This document shows positions 10,244 to 20,646 of a DNA stretch of 64,000 bases, one piece after another (within the stretch, counting starts at the first letter, position 1; every line of letters begins with the position of its first letter). The notes below the pieces were generated by a model. The model was not told where the DNA came from, did not search any database, and saw only the letters and a list, made by a program, of their open reading frames with translations. The position numbers were made by a program, and so were the translations under genes. Origin of the DNA: Leptodontidium sp. MPI-SDFR-AT-0119 (taxonomy: Eukaryota > Ascomycota > Leotiomycetes > Helotiales > Leptodontidiaceae); the NCBI GenBank assembly GCA_020726505.1, contig JAHLEZ010000006.1, positions 1,178,001 through 1,242,000 on the forward strand, written 5' to 3'.

Positions 10244-12731
10244 ATGCCCATCTTCCAAGATGACTTCGGCAGCAACCGCCGGGACACACCACCAGCCAAG
10301 AAGAATGCGATACCTCGACGGTCAAAGTCGCCCGAGGGTGGAAATGCTATGGAGAGGAAGGTCTCGGAAGAGAGTATACGCACGGAATTATGCGAGGGAC
10401 CAGTTCCGGACAGTCCTGAAGAAGAACGACCATTTGCAGCAGCTGGCCTGGCATCGAACTTCAAATTCCCCAAGACTGGAACATCCGACAGAGTCGAGCT
10501 TATTGAGAGGTTGAAGCGTGGGGAAAGTCCAACTTGGCTACCAAATCGCAATGTACGAAGAACTTTTTATTCAAATACCTTTGGAATTCCTTTTACTAAT
10601 GTATTTTCAGTTGGAATCTCTCATTCAAGACTATGACCAAACTCCGCGAAAACCATCACCCAATGCTTCGAATTCCTCGCCATTGTTGCCCTCGCCCGAG
10701 ATTTCAGATACCCAGCGCCCGCGCCCTTCCACGACCGAGAGGGAGAGAAATCAAGCTGGACTGCAGATTGAGAGGCCGCGATCAGCATTGCATAGTGGTG
10801 ATTTCACGGAAGGCATACGGCAATCCAATGACACTGGTTTGCTGCAATCACATTCGGCTTTGAGCAGGTCAGAACAAGCACCATGGATTGCTACCTCTCC
10901 CCCTCGACACTTCTCTCCATTTCAGCTCGATCCACGATTTCCTCCTCCAGATCTAGTTGAAGGGCCACGGTCTCGAGCACCTTCGTTGTCGTCGTCATAT
11001 TCGTCCAGTTTTGTACTGAAGCCTCCGACCAGCCCTTTGGTACAGTCAGAGAGTAATGATGATTTGGATTTGTCCTCGGGTATGAACCCGATCGATATCA
11101 CGCCATCTTCACAGAGGAACCATCGACGATACACCTTGCAAGCATCACACTCGATCCACTCGTCGCCTTCCGTTCCAACATCGGCGTCGTTTAGTCGACC
11201 CCTACCACACCTTAAGAGAGACAACACATATCCTTACCAAGCACACCAACCGAGAAGATCGCTGACGTCCAACCAAATGCCGCAGCCTACGGCGTCTCCC
11301 CAGACTCCACAATTTCTACGGTCCAGGAGACCGTCGTACACGTCGGACAGCTCGCCACTTCACCATGCATCGATGGTAGGATCGTATGAGGAGAGTATTC
11401 TCCGTGGACGAATGTCGACCACTCCGTCGAGACCTCTGGATTTCGTGGCTCAGATCGGCGTTTTGGGTCTTGGTAAGTGCAAGTCGAACCTTCGCTGCCC
11501 AGCTCATGTGACGATACCTTTCCCTGCGGTATTCTACAGCTATGAAACCACGAGTCATGGCCGCACGCCAAAATCTGAAGATGGACCAAGTCCATATGTG
11601 GGTCAAATAGACCTCGAGAATAGTCTACCAAATCCGGACGAGGCCCGAGATACGAAGCGGAAGCGACTTAGCAACTTACCCCGCAATCGTGCTGAGGATA
11701 TCGATATGGTCGACAGTCCAAGTACAGCCCAGCCCACGGAACGTGAAATCCGGAGGGCGGAGAAGCAGAAGAGGAGATCAACATCGCCCAGAGCACCACC
11801 AGGAGGCAGTTACAGAATTCCAGAAACAGGTCAACTTCAGATCATCATCAAGAACCCGAACAAAACGGCCGTCAAATTGTTTCTTGTGCCCTACGATCTC
11901 ACTGGCATGGAGCCAGGGACCAAAACGTTCATTCGCCAACGAAGTTATTCCGCTGGCCCAATCATTGACATGCCAATCTCAACCGTACAGTCAAACTCAT
12001 TAGATCGCCCAACACTACGCTACTTAATACATCTGCACATATGTTCACCATCCCGGGGTCGGTTTTATCTTTACAAAAGTATTAGAGTTGTTTTCGCGAA
12101 TCGCGTTCCAGACGGAAAGGAAAAGTTACGCAACGAGATCTCATTGCCCGAACCACGGTTCAGTACATATAAGCCTGGTCGAGACTCTAGTCTAGGCCTT
12201 GCTCTTAATGGCGGTGCAGGCGCAAGTCTTGCAGCCGACAAAGCATATAGAAGACGGTCTTCTGGTTTCCCACTTGGCCAGTCGAATCGAGCGTTCGATT
12301 CGATGGATGGAATTACGTTGGCTTTGGAGAAGGGATTTGGTGGTGGATCAACTTTTGAATTTGGTCTCGGTGCAAGCACCACACCTGTTCAACCAATTCC
12401 ATTCAGCCTTCTCAGCAAAGCTGCCCGAGGAGACAATGATTCGGATCCAGAGAGGCATACCGATATTCAGTCCCCATCTTCAAGCAAGAGCAGTCAACCA
12501 CCGATGTCGCGAGGCTCCGGGACCGCTATGTCCTGGAACAGCGACAGCACCAGCACAAACGCTGTAATTGGTGGTTATGACAAACTCAGCAAAGGGGATG
12601 CTGGATACGGCGGGAACTTCCTCACTGGATCCCCTGACGGCAAAGTTGTATCTGAAGGTCTACTGGCAAGGAAGCTGAGGGACCTTGGTGTGGGGTTGAA
12701 GAACCCCCAAGATGATTTGGATGATGTATGA
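10244..12731 (+). CDS. Atos/FAM214-family protein (DUF4210 plus chromosome-segregation-type domain)
   Basis: Two exons (10244-10552 and 10611-12731; 58-bp intron, phase 0) give 809 residues. The N-terminal half is Ser/Pro-rich and disordered. At about 360-415 is the conserved block YEESILRGRM, then FVAQIGVLGLGKCKSNLRCP and FPAVFYSYE, the signature of the Atos (FAM214; DUF4210) family. At about 500-595 is the second family block, GQLQIIIKNPNKTAVKLFLV with YDLTGMEPGTKTFIRQ and RYLIHLHICSP, annotated in the family as a chromosome-segregation domain. In animals Atos acts as a nuclear transcriptional regulator; in fission yeast a member is linked to meiotic chromosome segregation. The fungal role is uncertain. 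A separate ATG at 10518 lies within exon 1/intron 1 and is not the start. Confidence 0.88.
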
Positions 12732-13326
12732 GTTATTGGCTATTGCCGGAGTAAATTGTTTATAGGAATACCCGGAATTGGAATGGAGCATGGAGCCTAG
12801 GATATTTGGCAAGGATTGGAGTTTTCAATGGTCAGGTACATAACCAATGGCCCCATTTGGCGTTTTCCCCCATATATATTTTTTACTGCACATATCACCA
12901 TATCAAATGTCAACTCACCATCACCTAATGTCTCTTTCCCTTACCTTCATTCAAATGCTGCTAGTACCAGGTATTGCTATCTATGAAGTTTAACTGGTGG
13001 ACCACTTGTGTTTCGGAACTTTGTCTGTTCCAATCATCACCTTCATTTTCAAACCCTTCGCATGAATGTCATCTGGTTCTCGAGATCAGACGAAATGTAC
13101 TGGTGTGCATTGAGTTTCGAGCTGGATCGCCAGATCATGATGTGTGTTTGAAGCTTGAAATGTTTGGATCTCCCGTTTTATGAGACTGAACCTAAGCCTG
13201 AGCCTCAATCACATTTCCTCTCACATCAAAAGATCAAATCAAATTATGATCATCTCCTCTAGCAGCGTCATTTCTATTCCATACTAATGTCCAGCTCTAA
13301 AGGCTAGATCTTATCTATCCATTAAC
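12732..13326. promoter_or_regulatory. Upstream region of the cutinase gene
   Basis: 595 bases: 3' flank of the Atos gene and promoter of the cutinase. An AT-rich TATA-like stretch lies at 12873-12888. I found no clear copy of a known fatty-acid regulator site. No gene seen. Confidence 0.5.
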
Positions 13327-14410
13327 ATGCTCAACTCGAAATCGCTATCTCACATCATTCAGACCCTCCTCTTCTCTCTCCTCGCTCTCCTCGCAACACC
13401 AACACAGGCCTCCCCCTTCCTAGGCTCCGGCATCCTAGAGGGGTTAGAAAGTCTACTAGGCGCTGCTAATTCGAGTCTTGCTGCTGGATTGAGTGCGTTT
13501 CTGGGGGATCATGGAACGGTGGTTTTCCAGAATGGATTGAGAGATGAGACGACGAATAGCACGGGAGAGGGGAAGGTGTGTCCGAGGATGAGCGTTATTT
13601 TTGCGAGGGGGACTGGTGAACCTGGTTTGTTTATCCATCTCCCTTGTTTTTTTTTATTTAAAAAAATGGCTCTCTGTACAAATCAACTCGAACCAAGTAT
13701 TTTATTTTCATACTGGGGTGGGGATACTTTCTTGCTAGCGGGTGTAGCGTGGAGAGGGAGGCATTGTGGTATTGTTAGATAGATGCTGATGATATTCTGA
13801 CTGAACAGGCAATGTCGGAATCCTAACCGGTCCACCCTTCTTCGCTGCTCTGGCAGAATACATGAATGGAACGAATCAGCTCGCTATCCAAGGCGTGGAT
13901 TACGAAGCTCAACCAGCTGGGTTCTTCGCTGGTGGTTCTGCGAACGGCGCAGCGAAGATGTAGGTCTTGCACTCTCGCTTTCTTCACAAACTCGCTCCCC
14001 CCCCTCCCCATGAGCTAGCTATATTAACACCCACCCACAGGGCATCCCTAATAAACACCACCCTCGCCCTCTGCCCCTCCACTCCCCTCCTCCTATCCGG
14101 CTACTCGCAAGGCGCGCAACTAATCCACCTGGCAACCTCCTCTCTCCCTTCCACCACAACCGCAAAAATAACATCTATAATGATGTTTGGGGACCCGAAG
14201 AACGGGACGGCGATCAGTGGGGTGGATGGGAGGAGGGTGAAGACGTTTTGTCATGAGGGTGATGATATCTGTAAGGGTGGAGATAGGGTTCTAAGGGATC
14301 ATTTGACGTATTCGAGGGATGCGATGGGGGCTGCTATGTGGGTTATGGGGAGTGTGGCGGACTTGGGTATTTCGAGTATGAGGATGGGGGAGGTGGGGAT
14401 TGGGATATAG
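13327..14410 (+). CDS. Secreted cutinase (serine esterase)
   Basis: Hydrolyses ester bonds of plant cutin; secreted. Three exons, 13327-13624, 13809-13959 and 14041-14410, give 272 residues. An N-terminal signal peptide is clear (hydrophobic run SLLALLATPTQAS, cleavage expected near residue 28). Family motifs: VIFARGTGEPGN (oxyanion-loop region), the nucleophile elbow GYSQG (Ser172), GDDIC (Asp224) and DHLTY (His237). These make a complete Ser-Asp-His triad. Cysteines in KVCPR/LALCP and FCHEGDDIC match the two usual disulphides. Intron 1 is 184 bp, long for this window. The C-terminus ends on a GMGxVG-like segment; no cellulose-binding domain or anchor is seen. Codon use differs from neighbours only mildly. 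Expression is probably inducible by cutin monomers, by family knowledge. Confidence 0.95.
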
Positions 14411-14426
14411 GTGGAGGATGTGAGTG

Positions 14427-15012
14427 AGGAGAATGGCGGTGGTGGTGCGGAATATATTTCTTGCTGGTCACTTGTTTGGTAGCGAGGAAATTTATGTTTC
14501 AACTCCTGCTGTTTCAGCAAGTGCTCATATGCAAGCTCTGCTCCCTGCTGCACCAAGTCAAGCAGCTTGGAATTGTCTGGCGTCTTCTTGCTCTTAATGC
14601 CATCTATGAGCTTTAGCAGATCAGTGACCTTGGTCGCCGCGTTCTTAATCTCTCCGACGTCCTTCTTGACGTTTCAAATTGCTTCGTTGCCTCAGTGAGA
14701 GTCTCTGTCTCCTTGTCATCCATCATTGCCTGGACAAGTGGTCCTGCATTATCGTAAACAGTCTTGCTGAGAGTGATGACACCTGGGGCAAGAGCCACAA
14801 GACTAGCTCCTCCTGTTAGTACGGCAGCCATAACAGCACCGACAGCAACTACTACTTCGAAAACAGTTCTAGCTACTTGTTTCTAGTCTATTGGCTTACT
14901 TTTCATTTCTTCCTTTGCTTTCTCGATTCGCTGCTGCACATCATCAATCATCATCTGTACAACCATGAGGGCCGTGTTGACATCTTCTTTATTTTTGCCA
15001 TTGTTGTCGTCG
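14427..15012 (-). pseudogene. Broken ORF of unknown function (helical protein remnant)
   Basis: Reading the minus strand, a coding-like frame runs from about 15012 to about 14427 but is interrupted twice: an in-frame TAG near 14887 and a one-base frame change near 14671. The pieces are rich in Lys/Glu/Asp/Gln and should be alpha-helical. They flank a hydrophobic, Ala/Val/Gly/Leu-rich stretch (around 14770-14850, containing MAAVLTGGASLVALAPGVI). The 3' end has lost its natural stop and runs antisense into the end of the cutinase gene. The helix-hydrophobic-helix layout is seen in some membrane-inserting proteins, but I make no functional assignment. Sequencing error or an unusual intron could explain one break, less easily both. 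Confidence 0.5.
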
Positions 15013-15768
15013 TGATTTGGTGCACTGTAAAGAAGTTCGATATCCTGTTAACCTATTCAAAGATGCAGTAACTGCAGGAACTGCAGTATTCACTCAGTCA
15101 ATACTTCAGCTGCTAGTAGTTTAGCGTACAATACTTCATTGTGGGGAAAAGTTTCAGCTGTAATATGCCAAGGAGATGAGGAAAGCCAGCACTTGACAAG
15201 CTGCTAAGTAGATTGATTGCATTTGATACTATATTCTTTCTTTCTTTCTTTTTTTTCCCCACAATTCATTACATTCTACTTCAACATAACCCTTCTTCTC
15301 TCCAGCTCTCCATTCATTCCGCAGAAAACCTCAATTCAGAAATCAAGGAACTCGCTTGCTTATTCCTTTTTTGAACAGCCAAGAATGTGCCAAGTTGACG
15401 TTATTGTCAATACATCAATTCCCCCTCACTGTAGTCGACGCCTTTTTCCCAAAGAAGATTTCGCTTACGCTGCTATACCGAGTTCCAATCACATCTCAGC
15501 ACCACTCAACACAGCTCAATCATAACATGTAAACATCAAATTCGCAACAGAATAATAACAGAACATTGTCATTAAGACTATTACATTGAGTCGTCTGACT
15601 GGAAACTTTTTCAGCAGGAATATTGCCATCCGATAACATACATGCCAGGTGATCGCTTAGCCTGAGCCAACAGAAATGCACTTTCAGTGACCAGCCACTC
15701 TTTCCAGCCCTCAACATTCAGCTGTCGAGGTATGCAAAGTCAAAGAGAAACATCAAAAGAGGGCGGGG
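15013..15768. other. Intergenic between two divergent broken ORFs
   Basis: About 750 bases with T-rich and CT-rich stretches (for example 15236-15260). A 102-codon open frame at 15217-15525 has no protein-like features beyond Phe/Ser/Leu runs and is not called. Confidence 0.45.
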
Positions 15769-16649
15769 ATGACGATTGAAGCGTTGAAGCAGAACTTGGT
15801 CCTAGAAGCAGAATTACAGAAAGTTCACAACGAAGAAATTCAACGAGCTGAGCTTACCGAGGAGATCATCCGGGAGGCAGGCCTCAAAGTCATCCAAGCA
15901 ACGTTTTCCAGAGTTGACACTCTTCTCGTCTTTGCCTTCCGCGCACAACGATCTGTCGAAATCTACCTTCTCCAAGACCAATCTCAGAGTGTCTTCTACG
16001 ATGTCGGTCGAGTCCACCCGGACATCGAAGCGGAATACCATCGTGACCCCAGTTCGCTCGACAATTTGACCAGGTCGTACCAGGAATCGTTCAACCGACT
16101 TCTCAACCCCATCGACATGTGGACGTCATATCAGAAGTACTTTGATCGTTCGCTTTTCAAGGCCACCCGCCGTTTTGACTTCGTAGATGCCGAAACGCTG
16201 GCTGTGTTCCGCTCGACTTTTACCCTGGCTTTCGTAATCGATGCAGCAGATTTTGCTTCAGCGCGCTACAGGACCAAGACTCAAGCCATATGTATCGCCT
16301 TTGTTGGCGCAACTGGGGCGGGGAACATAATAACCTGCAAAATTGAGCATGGCGCTTTTTCCTCAGAACGAGCAATGGGACGATACGAGAAACAGTTCAA
16401 AGGGCTCGACATGAATTCATAGCCGCTACGGTTAAACCACTTGAGACCGGCGGTTTTGATATCGATTCATCACCGCCGCTCGAGGAGCCGCAGAGCTCGC
16501 CGCTGTGGGGTATGGGTGTTGGTGGGCGGTATGTTGTTACGATACCGCAAAGTGAACTCGATGAACATCAGCCGAAATTTGAAGGGTTGGAAGATATTCA
16601 AGTATGGATCGGATATCAGTTATGGAATAGCCTGGGACAATGTGGTTAG
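15769..16649 (+). pseudogene. Frameshifted ORF of unknown function
   Basis: A good protein-like frame starts at the ATG at 15769 and continues for about 195 codons (charged helix, then VFYDVGRVHPDIEAEYHRD and FVIDAADFASARYRTKT). The frame in use ends at a TAG at 16420. Near 16347-16380 the protein-like character switches to the frame one base away, which continues as a helix and an acidic/aromatic segment to a stop at 16647. No donor site with the right phase exists close to the switch, so an indel (true mutation or sequence error) is the simplest reading. I recognise no family. It is head-to-head with the other broken ORF and lies beside the cutinase. Confidence 0.5.
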
Positions 16650-16968
16650 CCTGTTCAATGTCGTCATTTGAGTCCACTTACGAGGCTAGTGTGTGAAACT
16701 TTCTTTCCAAATCACTTCTTAATATCTTCTTACCTTGGCAACGACGAATCCGCTGGCTAGTAAGCATGAAGTACCTTTGAATGATTTCCAGTACTAAATC
16801 AACGGTGGTTCCGTCGAATCTGCATGAGCAAGTGTCCAGACAGGACCACTTATCAGGAGTGGAGAAACAATCGGAAGAGCGAAAATGTAGTTCAATTCTC
16901 CTTTCTAGGACATCTATGGGATATGAGATACAGTATAGTACAAGTTTTACAAGGGAAATATACACAAT
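16650..16968. other. Intergenic between convergent ends
   Basis: 319 bases between the broken plus-strand ORF and the stop of the PPR gene. Short open frames here show no protein-like composition. Confidence 0.5.
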
Positions 16969-19900
16969 TCAATATCCTCTCAGGATGGTCCGCTCGAGAT
17001 GATCATCAACACGTTGCATCGTCGTAATAGCTCGCACGACCCTCGGGCACTCCCGCTCCAGATTGTTGAGGAGACTTTCGCTGTAGGGTGACTCGGCTGC
17101 CATGGATTGAAGCTCTAGGTAGCCTCTGGCTAGATGGAGGAGAGTGATGTACTTGGGTCGGAAGTGCATGGGGAGCTGCCTGGTCGCTCGAAGTTCTGTC
17201 GAAAGACGATTGCGCTCAGGAAGTGTCCACCGGATACGTGCCCAGCCAGTCCACTGATCCATCAGATAGGTTTCGCAAAGCCGGAACCCGAGCTGGTATT
17301 TGTGCCTTATAGCCAAGAACTCAATATAGGTGTTCCAATTGTGGCTGTCCAAGGCAAAACCGTCGTTCAATAGGCCGTCCACTGTTGCAATCATCTCGTC
17401 GGTCTTCCGCTGGGTATGCAAGGATCGCATGTAAAGTCCAAGATGTCTTGCTAGGTCTAGTTGTCGAGCGGGAATGATCTTTTGCGGCTCGTTCTGCATC
17501 GGGCGATCTTCTGGTGAATGTCCGGAGGCTGACTCGGCTGGCTTACCCAGTTCCTTGGCCTGTGTGAGTGAGATCTCCCAGCACTTTTGAACTGTTTCGT
17601 GGTCCCCTTGCTCCAGTTTGGCTCCCATGAGAGTCCACATCATATCGAGAGGAGCTTTGTCTTGTTGAGAAGCAGGCAAGGACTTTCTGTATGCTTCGTA
17701 GATGTTATCCACAGTCGAAAACTCCGCATACTGGCCCAGAACATAGATAATGTACCGGTTAAACGTCGTGGAATACGCAATGTCTAGAGGTACCCGGCTG
17801 ACACCTTTCCTAGCCGGGTCAGAGATATCCTGAGGGTCCGCAGAAGCGATGATTTCTTGAAACATCTCCAAAGCGCGAGAGAATTTCTCTTCATTTGTGC
17901 CATTCTCTAGCAACTTTTCATCTTCCGCCACGGTTGCTTTCAAGACCAAAAGTTTTGTGCTTGCAGATAATTTGATATTGCGCTTTTCCATTCGCCTCTG
18001 CAATTTGAATACCTTGGACACCTCCCCGTTGGCAAGGTAGCCTCCCATGACGATGGCGTAATGGAAGCTCGTTGCTTGAATTCCAGCTGGCGGCATTACA
18101 TCTGTCATGACAGCATATGCCCTATCCGGCTGCTTGACCATGGCCAGTGACTGCATCAATGCCGAGTATGTGTACTTGTCATAGTCAACACCTGCTTCTG
18201 ACATGCGCTGAAGTAGGCGATTGACGCTAACAAGATCGCGATTCAAAGCGTGCCCTACAATCACATGGTTCCACATCCGCGTTCGAGAACCTTTGAGTTC
18301 CATTTTAAGACCGTCTTCGCAGATTGTCTCCGCTTTCTGTAGGTCCCCAGCCTGCGCATGAGACAAGACTAGACAATCAAGCATGGCGGCGCTAGTCTTT
18401 ACATTTCGCTCTTGGGCGAACAGGTAAAGTCCAACGACACGATCAACATCGGCACGAGCAGTACAGATGCCCATCAAAGTTCCAAAGGTGTAGTCGTCTG
18501 GTTGAAGATTTTCATCGCTAAGGAGTTGCTCGAAGCAGGCATACGCACCGTCCACGTCATGAACTTTGCCATATGCATTGATGAGAATGTTCCAGCAACG
18601 AAGATCTGGTTGTAGACCATAAACATCTCGAATCTGGTTGAACAAGGTAATGACCTCCTTTATCTCGCCTCGTTTTGCATGCACATGAAGCACCGGGGTC
18701 AACTCGCTGACGTTTTGCAACTCGTTTCCTTGGTCTCGCTCACGTAACTGATCAAAGAGAGCGTGAACGGTTTGAGCATCACCTTGTGCGGCGAACTCGT
18801 TCATGCACATCCTGTAAGCTGTCCGAGTCGGCCTTGAGTATATTCGAAAGAAGTCGTCCAAAATTTGCTGCATGCCAAGGATGCTGTGAGAATCACAGCA
18901 AATTTTCAAAAGCATGTGAAGTGTCTTCCGACTGAATAGGATCTCCTTCGAAAAACGTGCCCTGCGATAGCACTTGATTGCAAGCTTCGTCTCCTGCAAG
19001 CCTATGAGCATAGAAGTAACTTGGTCATAGAGTGCAGGAGTAGCAAATTTCCAATCATGCAGAATCGTCAGAAGGCTAGTGAATCTTGCAGGGTTGAAAG
19101 CCTGAGTGCTCCGTAATGCTCTTCGAACAATCCCCGAAGCAAATTTTATGAGGTCTGCAGACTCATCAGACACAGTATCAGGAGATATGTTCTCAATTCT
19201 TCTGTTCACATATCCTGCCAATTCGATGGCCTGGCTTCCGATGGTAGGATCTTTATCGAGGATTTCGAATATATTATAGCTCAGCTGCACCGATGGCTGA
19301 GCTCTGAAGATGTTGAAGTCTTTCCATACAGAGAATGCCCTTGACCACGAGGAATTCTTGACTAGGTAAGCTAGCAGTTCCTCCGAGCCGGCGGGGAATT
19401 TCAATTTTTCGAAGGCCACTGAATGCAAGGTCATTGCATCTGCAAGATTACGCATCTTGAGGTGGGCTCGGATAGCATGTCTGTATGCTGCAGGTGTCCT
19501 TCGCTGCTGTTCCAAAGCTTCAAAAAGCTGTATGGTCCTTTCAGCATCAACAAGTCGTTCTGAAGTTGAAAGGTAGAGCATGAGCGGCTTTCGAAGGAGA
19601 CCTTGCTGTTCGTCATCTGCTAGCAGAGAATATCGTCGCCAAGCTTCTTCGAAATCGTAGTCTTTCGTGAGACCAAGCTTTTCGTAGAATAGAGCCACTC
19701 TCCCACTCTCGGCTTCTGCGTTGTCTTCTGCCATTGCCGCTTCCCAGGGAAAGCCTGTCGTATTTGAGCTGGTACCTTGTGCAGACGAAGTATACTGGCG
19801 ATGACCAAGCTTCTCCAGCCCATTCCTGGCGAGTCTACCGCCAGCCCTGTCAACCCCCCATCCCGAATATTGCCGTAAGAAATTCAATGTTCCAGCTGGG

Positions 19901-20157
19901 TATAAAAAGTCTAACAGCATGCCGGTAGGTCCCATAGCAGCTGGCCGTTGCTGCTGCACATCTCGTTCTCCCTGCGGCTCGGCAGGAGCTGCTACCTGAA
20001 CCAAAGCAGTCCACAATGGGGACATCTCTAGGTCGCTAGCACCATGGCTCCAGAACGATGAGTGAAGTGTTCGGCGGCTCTTCATTACTTTCTTGGATGC
20101 TGGCAGCAGGCGCCGCAGACTGCCTGATTCTAGACATCCTGCCGTACGCTCCAGCAT
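16969..20157 (-). CDS. Mitochondrial PPR protein, Cya5-like translation regulator
   Basis: Single-exon gene, 1062 residues. The N-terminus is rich in Arg/Ser/Leu with few acids (CLESGSLRRLLPASKKVMKS), a likely mitochondrial presequence. The middle, roughly residues 400-740, carries degenerate pentatricopeptide helical repeats, for example CWNILINAYGKVHDVDGAYA, TFGTLMGICTARADVDRVVG and TYSALMQSLAMVKQPDRAYA. Proteins of this build in filamentous fungi (Neurospora cya-5 type) bind a specific mitochondrial mRNA and are needed for cytochrome oxidase subunit 1 expression. The exact RNA target cannot be read from the sequence. The C-terminal 250 residues are helical without clear repeats. It shares a divergent 489-bp promoter with SRP68. 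Confidence 0.87.
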   Translation of the reverse strand: MLERTAGCLESGSLRRLLPASKKVMKSRRTLHSSFWSHGASDLEMSPLWTALVQVAAPAEPQGERDVQQQRPAAMGPTGMLLDFLYPAGTLNFLRQYSGWGVDRAGGRLARNGLEKLGHRQYTSSAQGTSSNTTGFPWEAAMAEDNAEAESGRVALFYEKLGLTKDYDFEEAWRRYSLLADDEQQGLLRKPLMLYLSTSERLVDAERTIQLFEALEQQRRTPAAYRHAIRAHLKMRNLADAMTLHSVAFEKLKFPAGSEELLAYLVKNSSWSRAFSVWKDFNIFRAQPSVQLSYNIFEILDKDPTIGSQAIELAGYVNRRIENISPDTVSDESADLIKFASGIVRRALRSTQAFNPARFTSLLTILHDWKFATPALYDQVTSMLIGLQETKLAIKCYRRARFSKEILFSRKTLHMLLKICCDSHSILGMQQILDDFFRIYSRPTRTAYRMCMNEFAAQGDAQTVHALFDQLRERDQGNELQNVSELTPVLHVHAKRGEIKEVITLFNQIRDVYGLQPDLRCWNILINAYGKVHDVDGAYACFEQLLSDENLQPDDYTFGTLMGICTARADVDRVVGLYLFAQERNVKTSAAMLDCLVLSHAQAGDLQKAETICEDGLKMELKGSRTRMWNHVIVGHALNRDLVSVNRLLQRMSEAGVDYDKYTYSALMQSLAMVKQPDRAYAVMTDVMPPAGIQATSFHYAIVMGGYLANGEVSKVFKLQRRMEKRNIKLSASTKLLVLKATVAEDEKLLENGTNEEKFSRALEMFQEIIASADPQDISDPARKGVSRVPLDIAYSTTFNRYIIYVLGQYAEFSTVDNIYEAYRKSLPASQQDKAPLDMMWTLMGAKLEQGDHETVQKCWEISLTQAKELGKPAESASGHSPEDRPMQNEPQKIIPARQLDLARHLGLYMRSLHTQRKTDEMIATVDGLLNDGFALDSHNWNTYIEFLAIRHKYQLGFRLCETYLMDQWTGWARIRWTLPERNRLSTELRATRQLPMHFRPKYITLLHLARGYLELQSMAAESPYSESLLNNLERECPRVVRAITTMQRVDDHLERTILRGY

Positions 20158-20646
20158 GCCCTATCCGCGCCAATGAAGGCCCCAGGTGAAGTGTTTCGTT
20201 GCAGGTTGTCACCTTGAAGAATCGAGTGTGTACAATGCTTCTACAGAGGTCGCATCGACAAGTTAGCCACAGTTCTTTGAGGGAGAAGCAAAGCCCAAAG
20301 TACCATACCGTACAACATGCTTTGAAGCTGAAATCAAAGAAGAATTGCACACTGGTAGCTGCAGTTCCAGAGCAGCTGTTGAAGGCGTGTGAGATTTCTC
20401 AAAAGAGTCGTGAAGGATAGGAGGCAAAAGCTCAGACGGATCTCGAGGTCTGCAATGAAGACAACATTTTTAGCGCATTTTAATCCCTGCCATGGGCTGA
20501 TGCAGTCCGGGCTGGCTGGTGTTGCTGGTGCTGGTCCCCCCTCGGCAAACCAACCACAAATCCGCGAACACTCGACCCCACCACCAACTGACAATGTCCA
20601 GAAAGCTGCTGGGTCATTGACAATTGACAACACCGCACAACCACAG
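20158..20646. promoter_or_regulatory. Divergent promoter, PPR gene and SRP68
   Basis: 489 bases between two head-to-head starts. The SRP68 frame is open upstream of its chosen ATG (in-frame ATGs at 20389, 20455 and 20500), so part of this interval could be coding. Its composition looks like untranslated leader instead. Confidence 0.5.

Noticed and set aside
15217..15525. 102-codon frame between the two broken ORFs
   Set aside because: Begins in a T-rich tract and has no consistent protein character; it could not be joined in phase to the plus-strand ORF.
16206..16366. A 161-bp intron that would repair the plus-strand ORF beside the cutinase
   Set aside because: It is in phase and ends in a good acceptor, but it would delete about 50 residues of the best protein-like sequence and uses a weak GTTCCG donor; a frame-changing indel is simpler.
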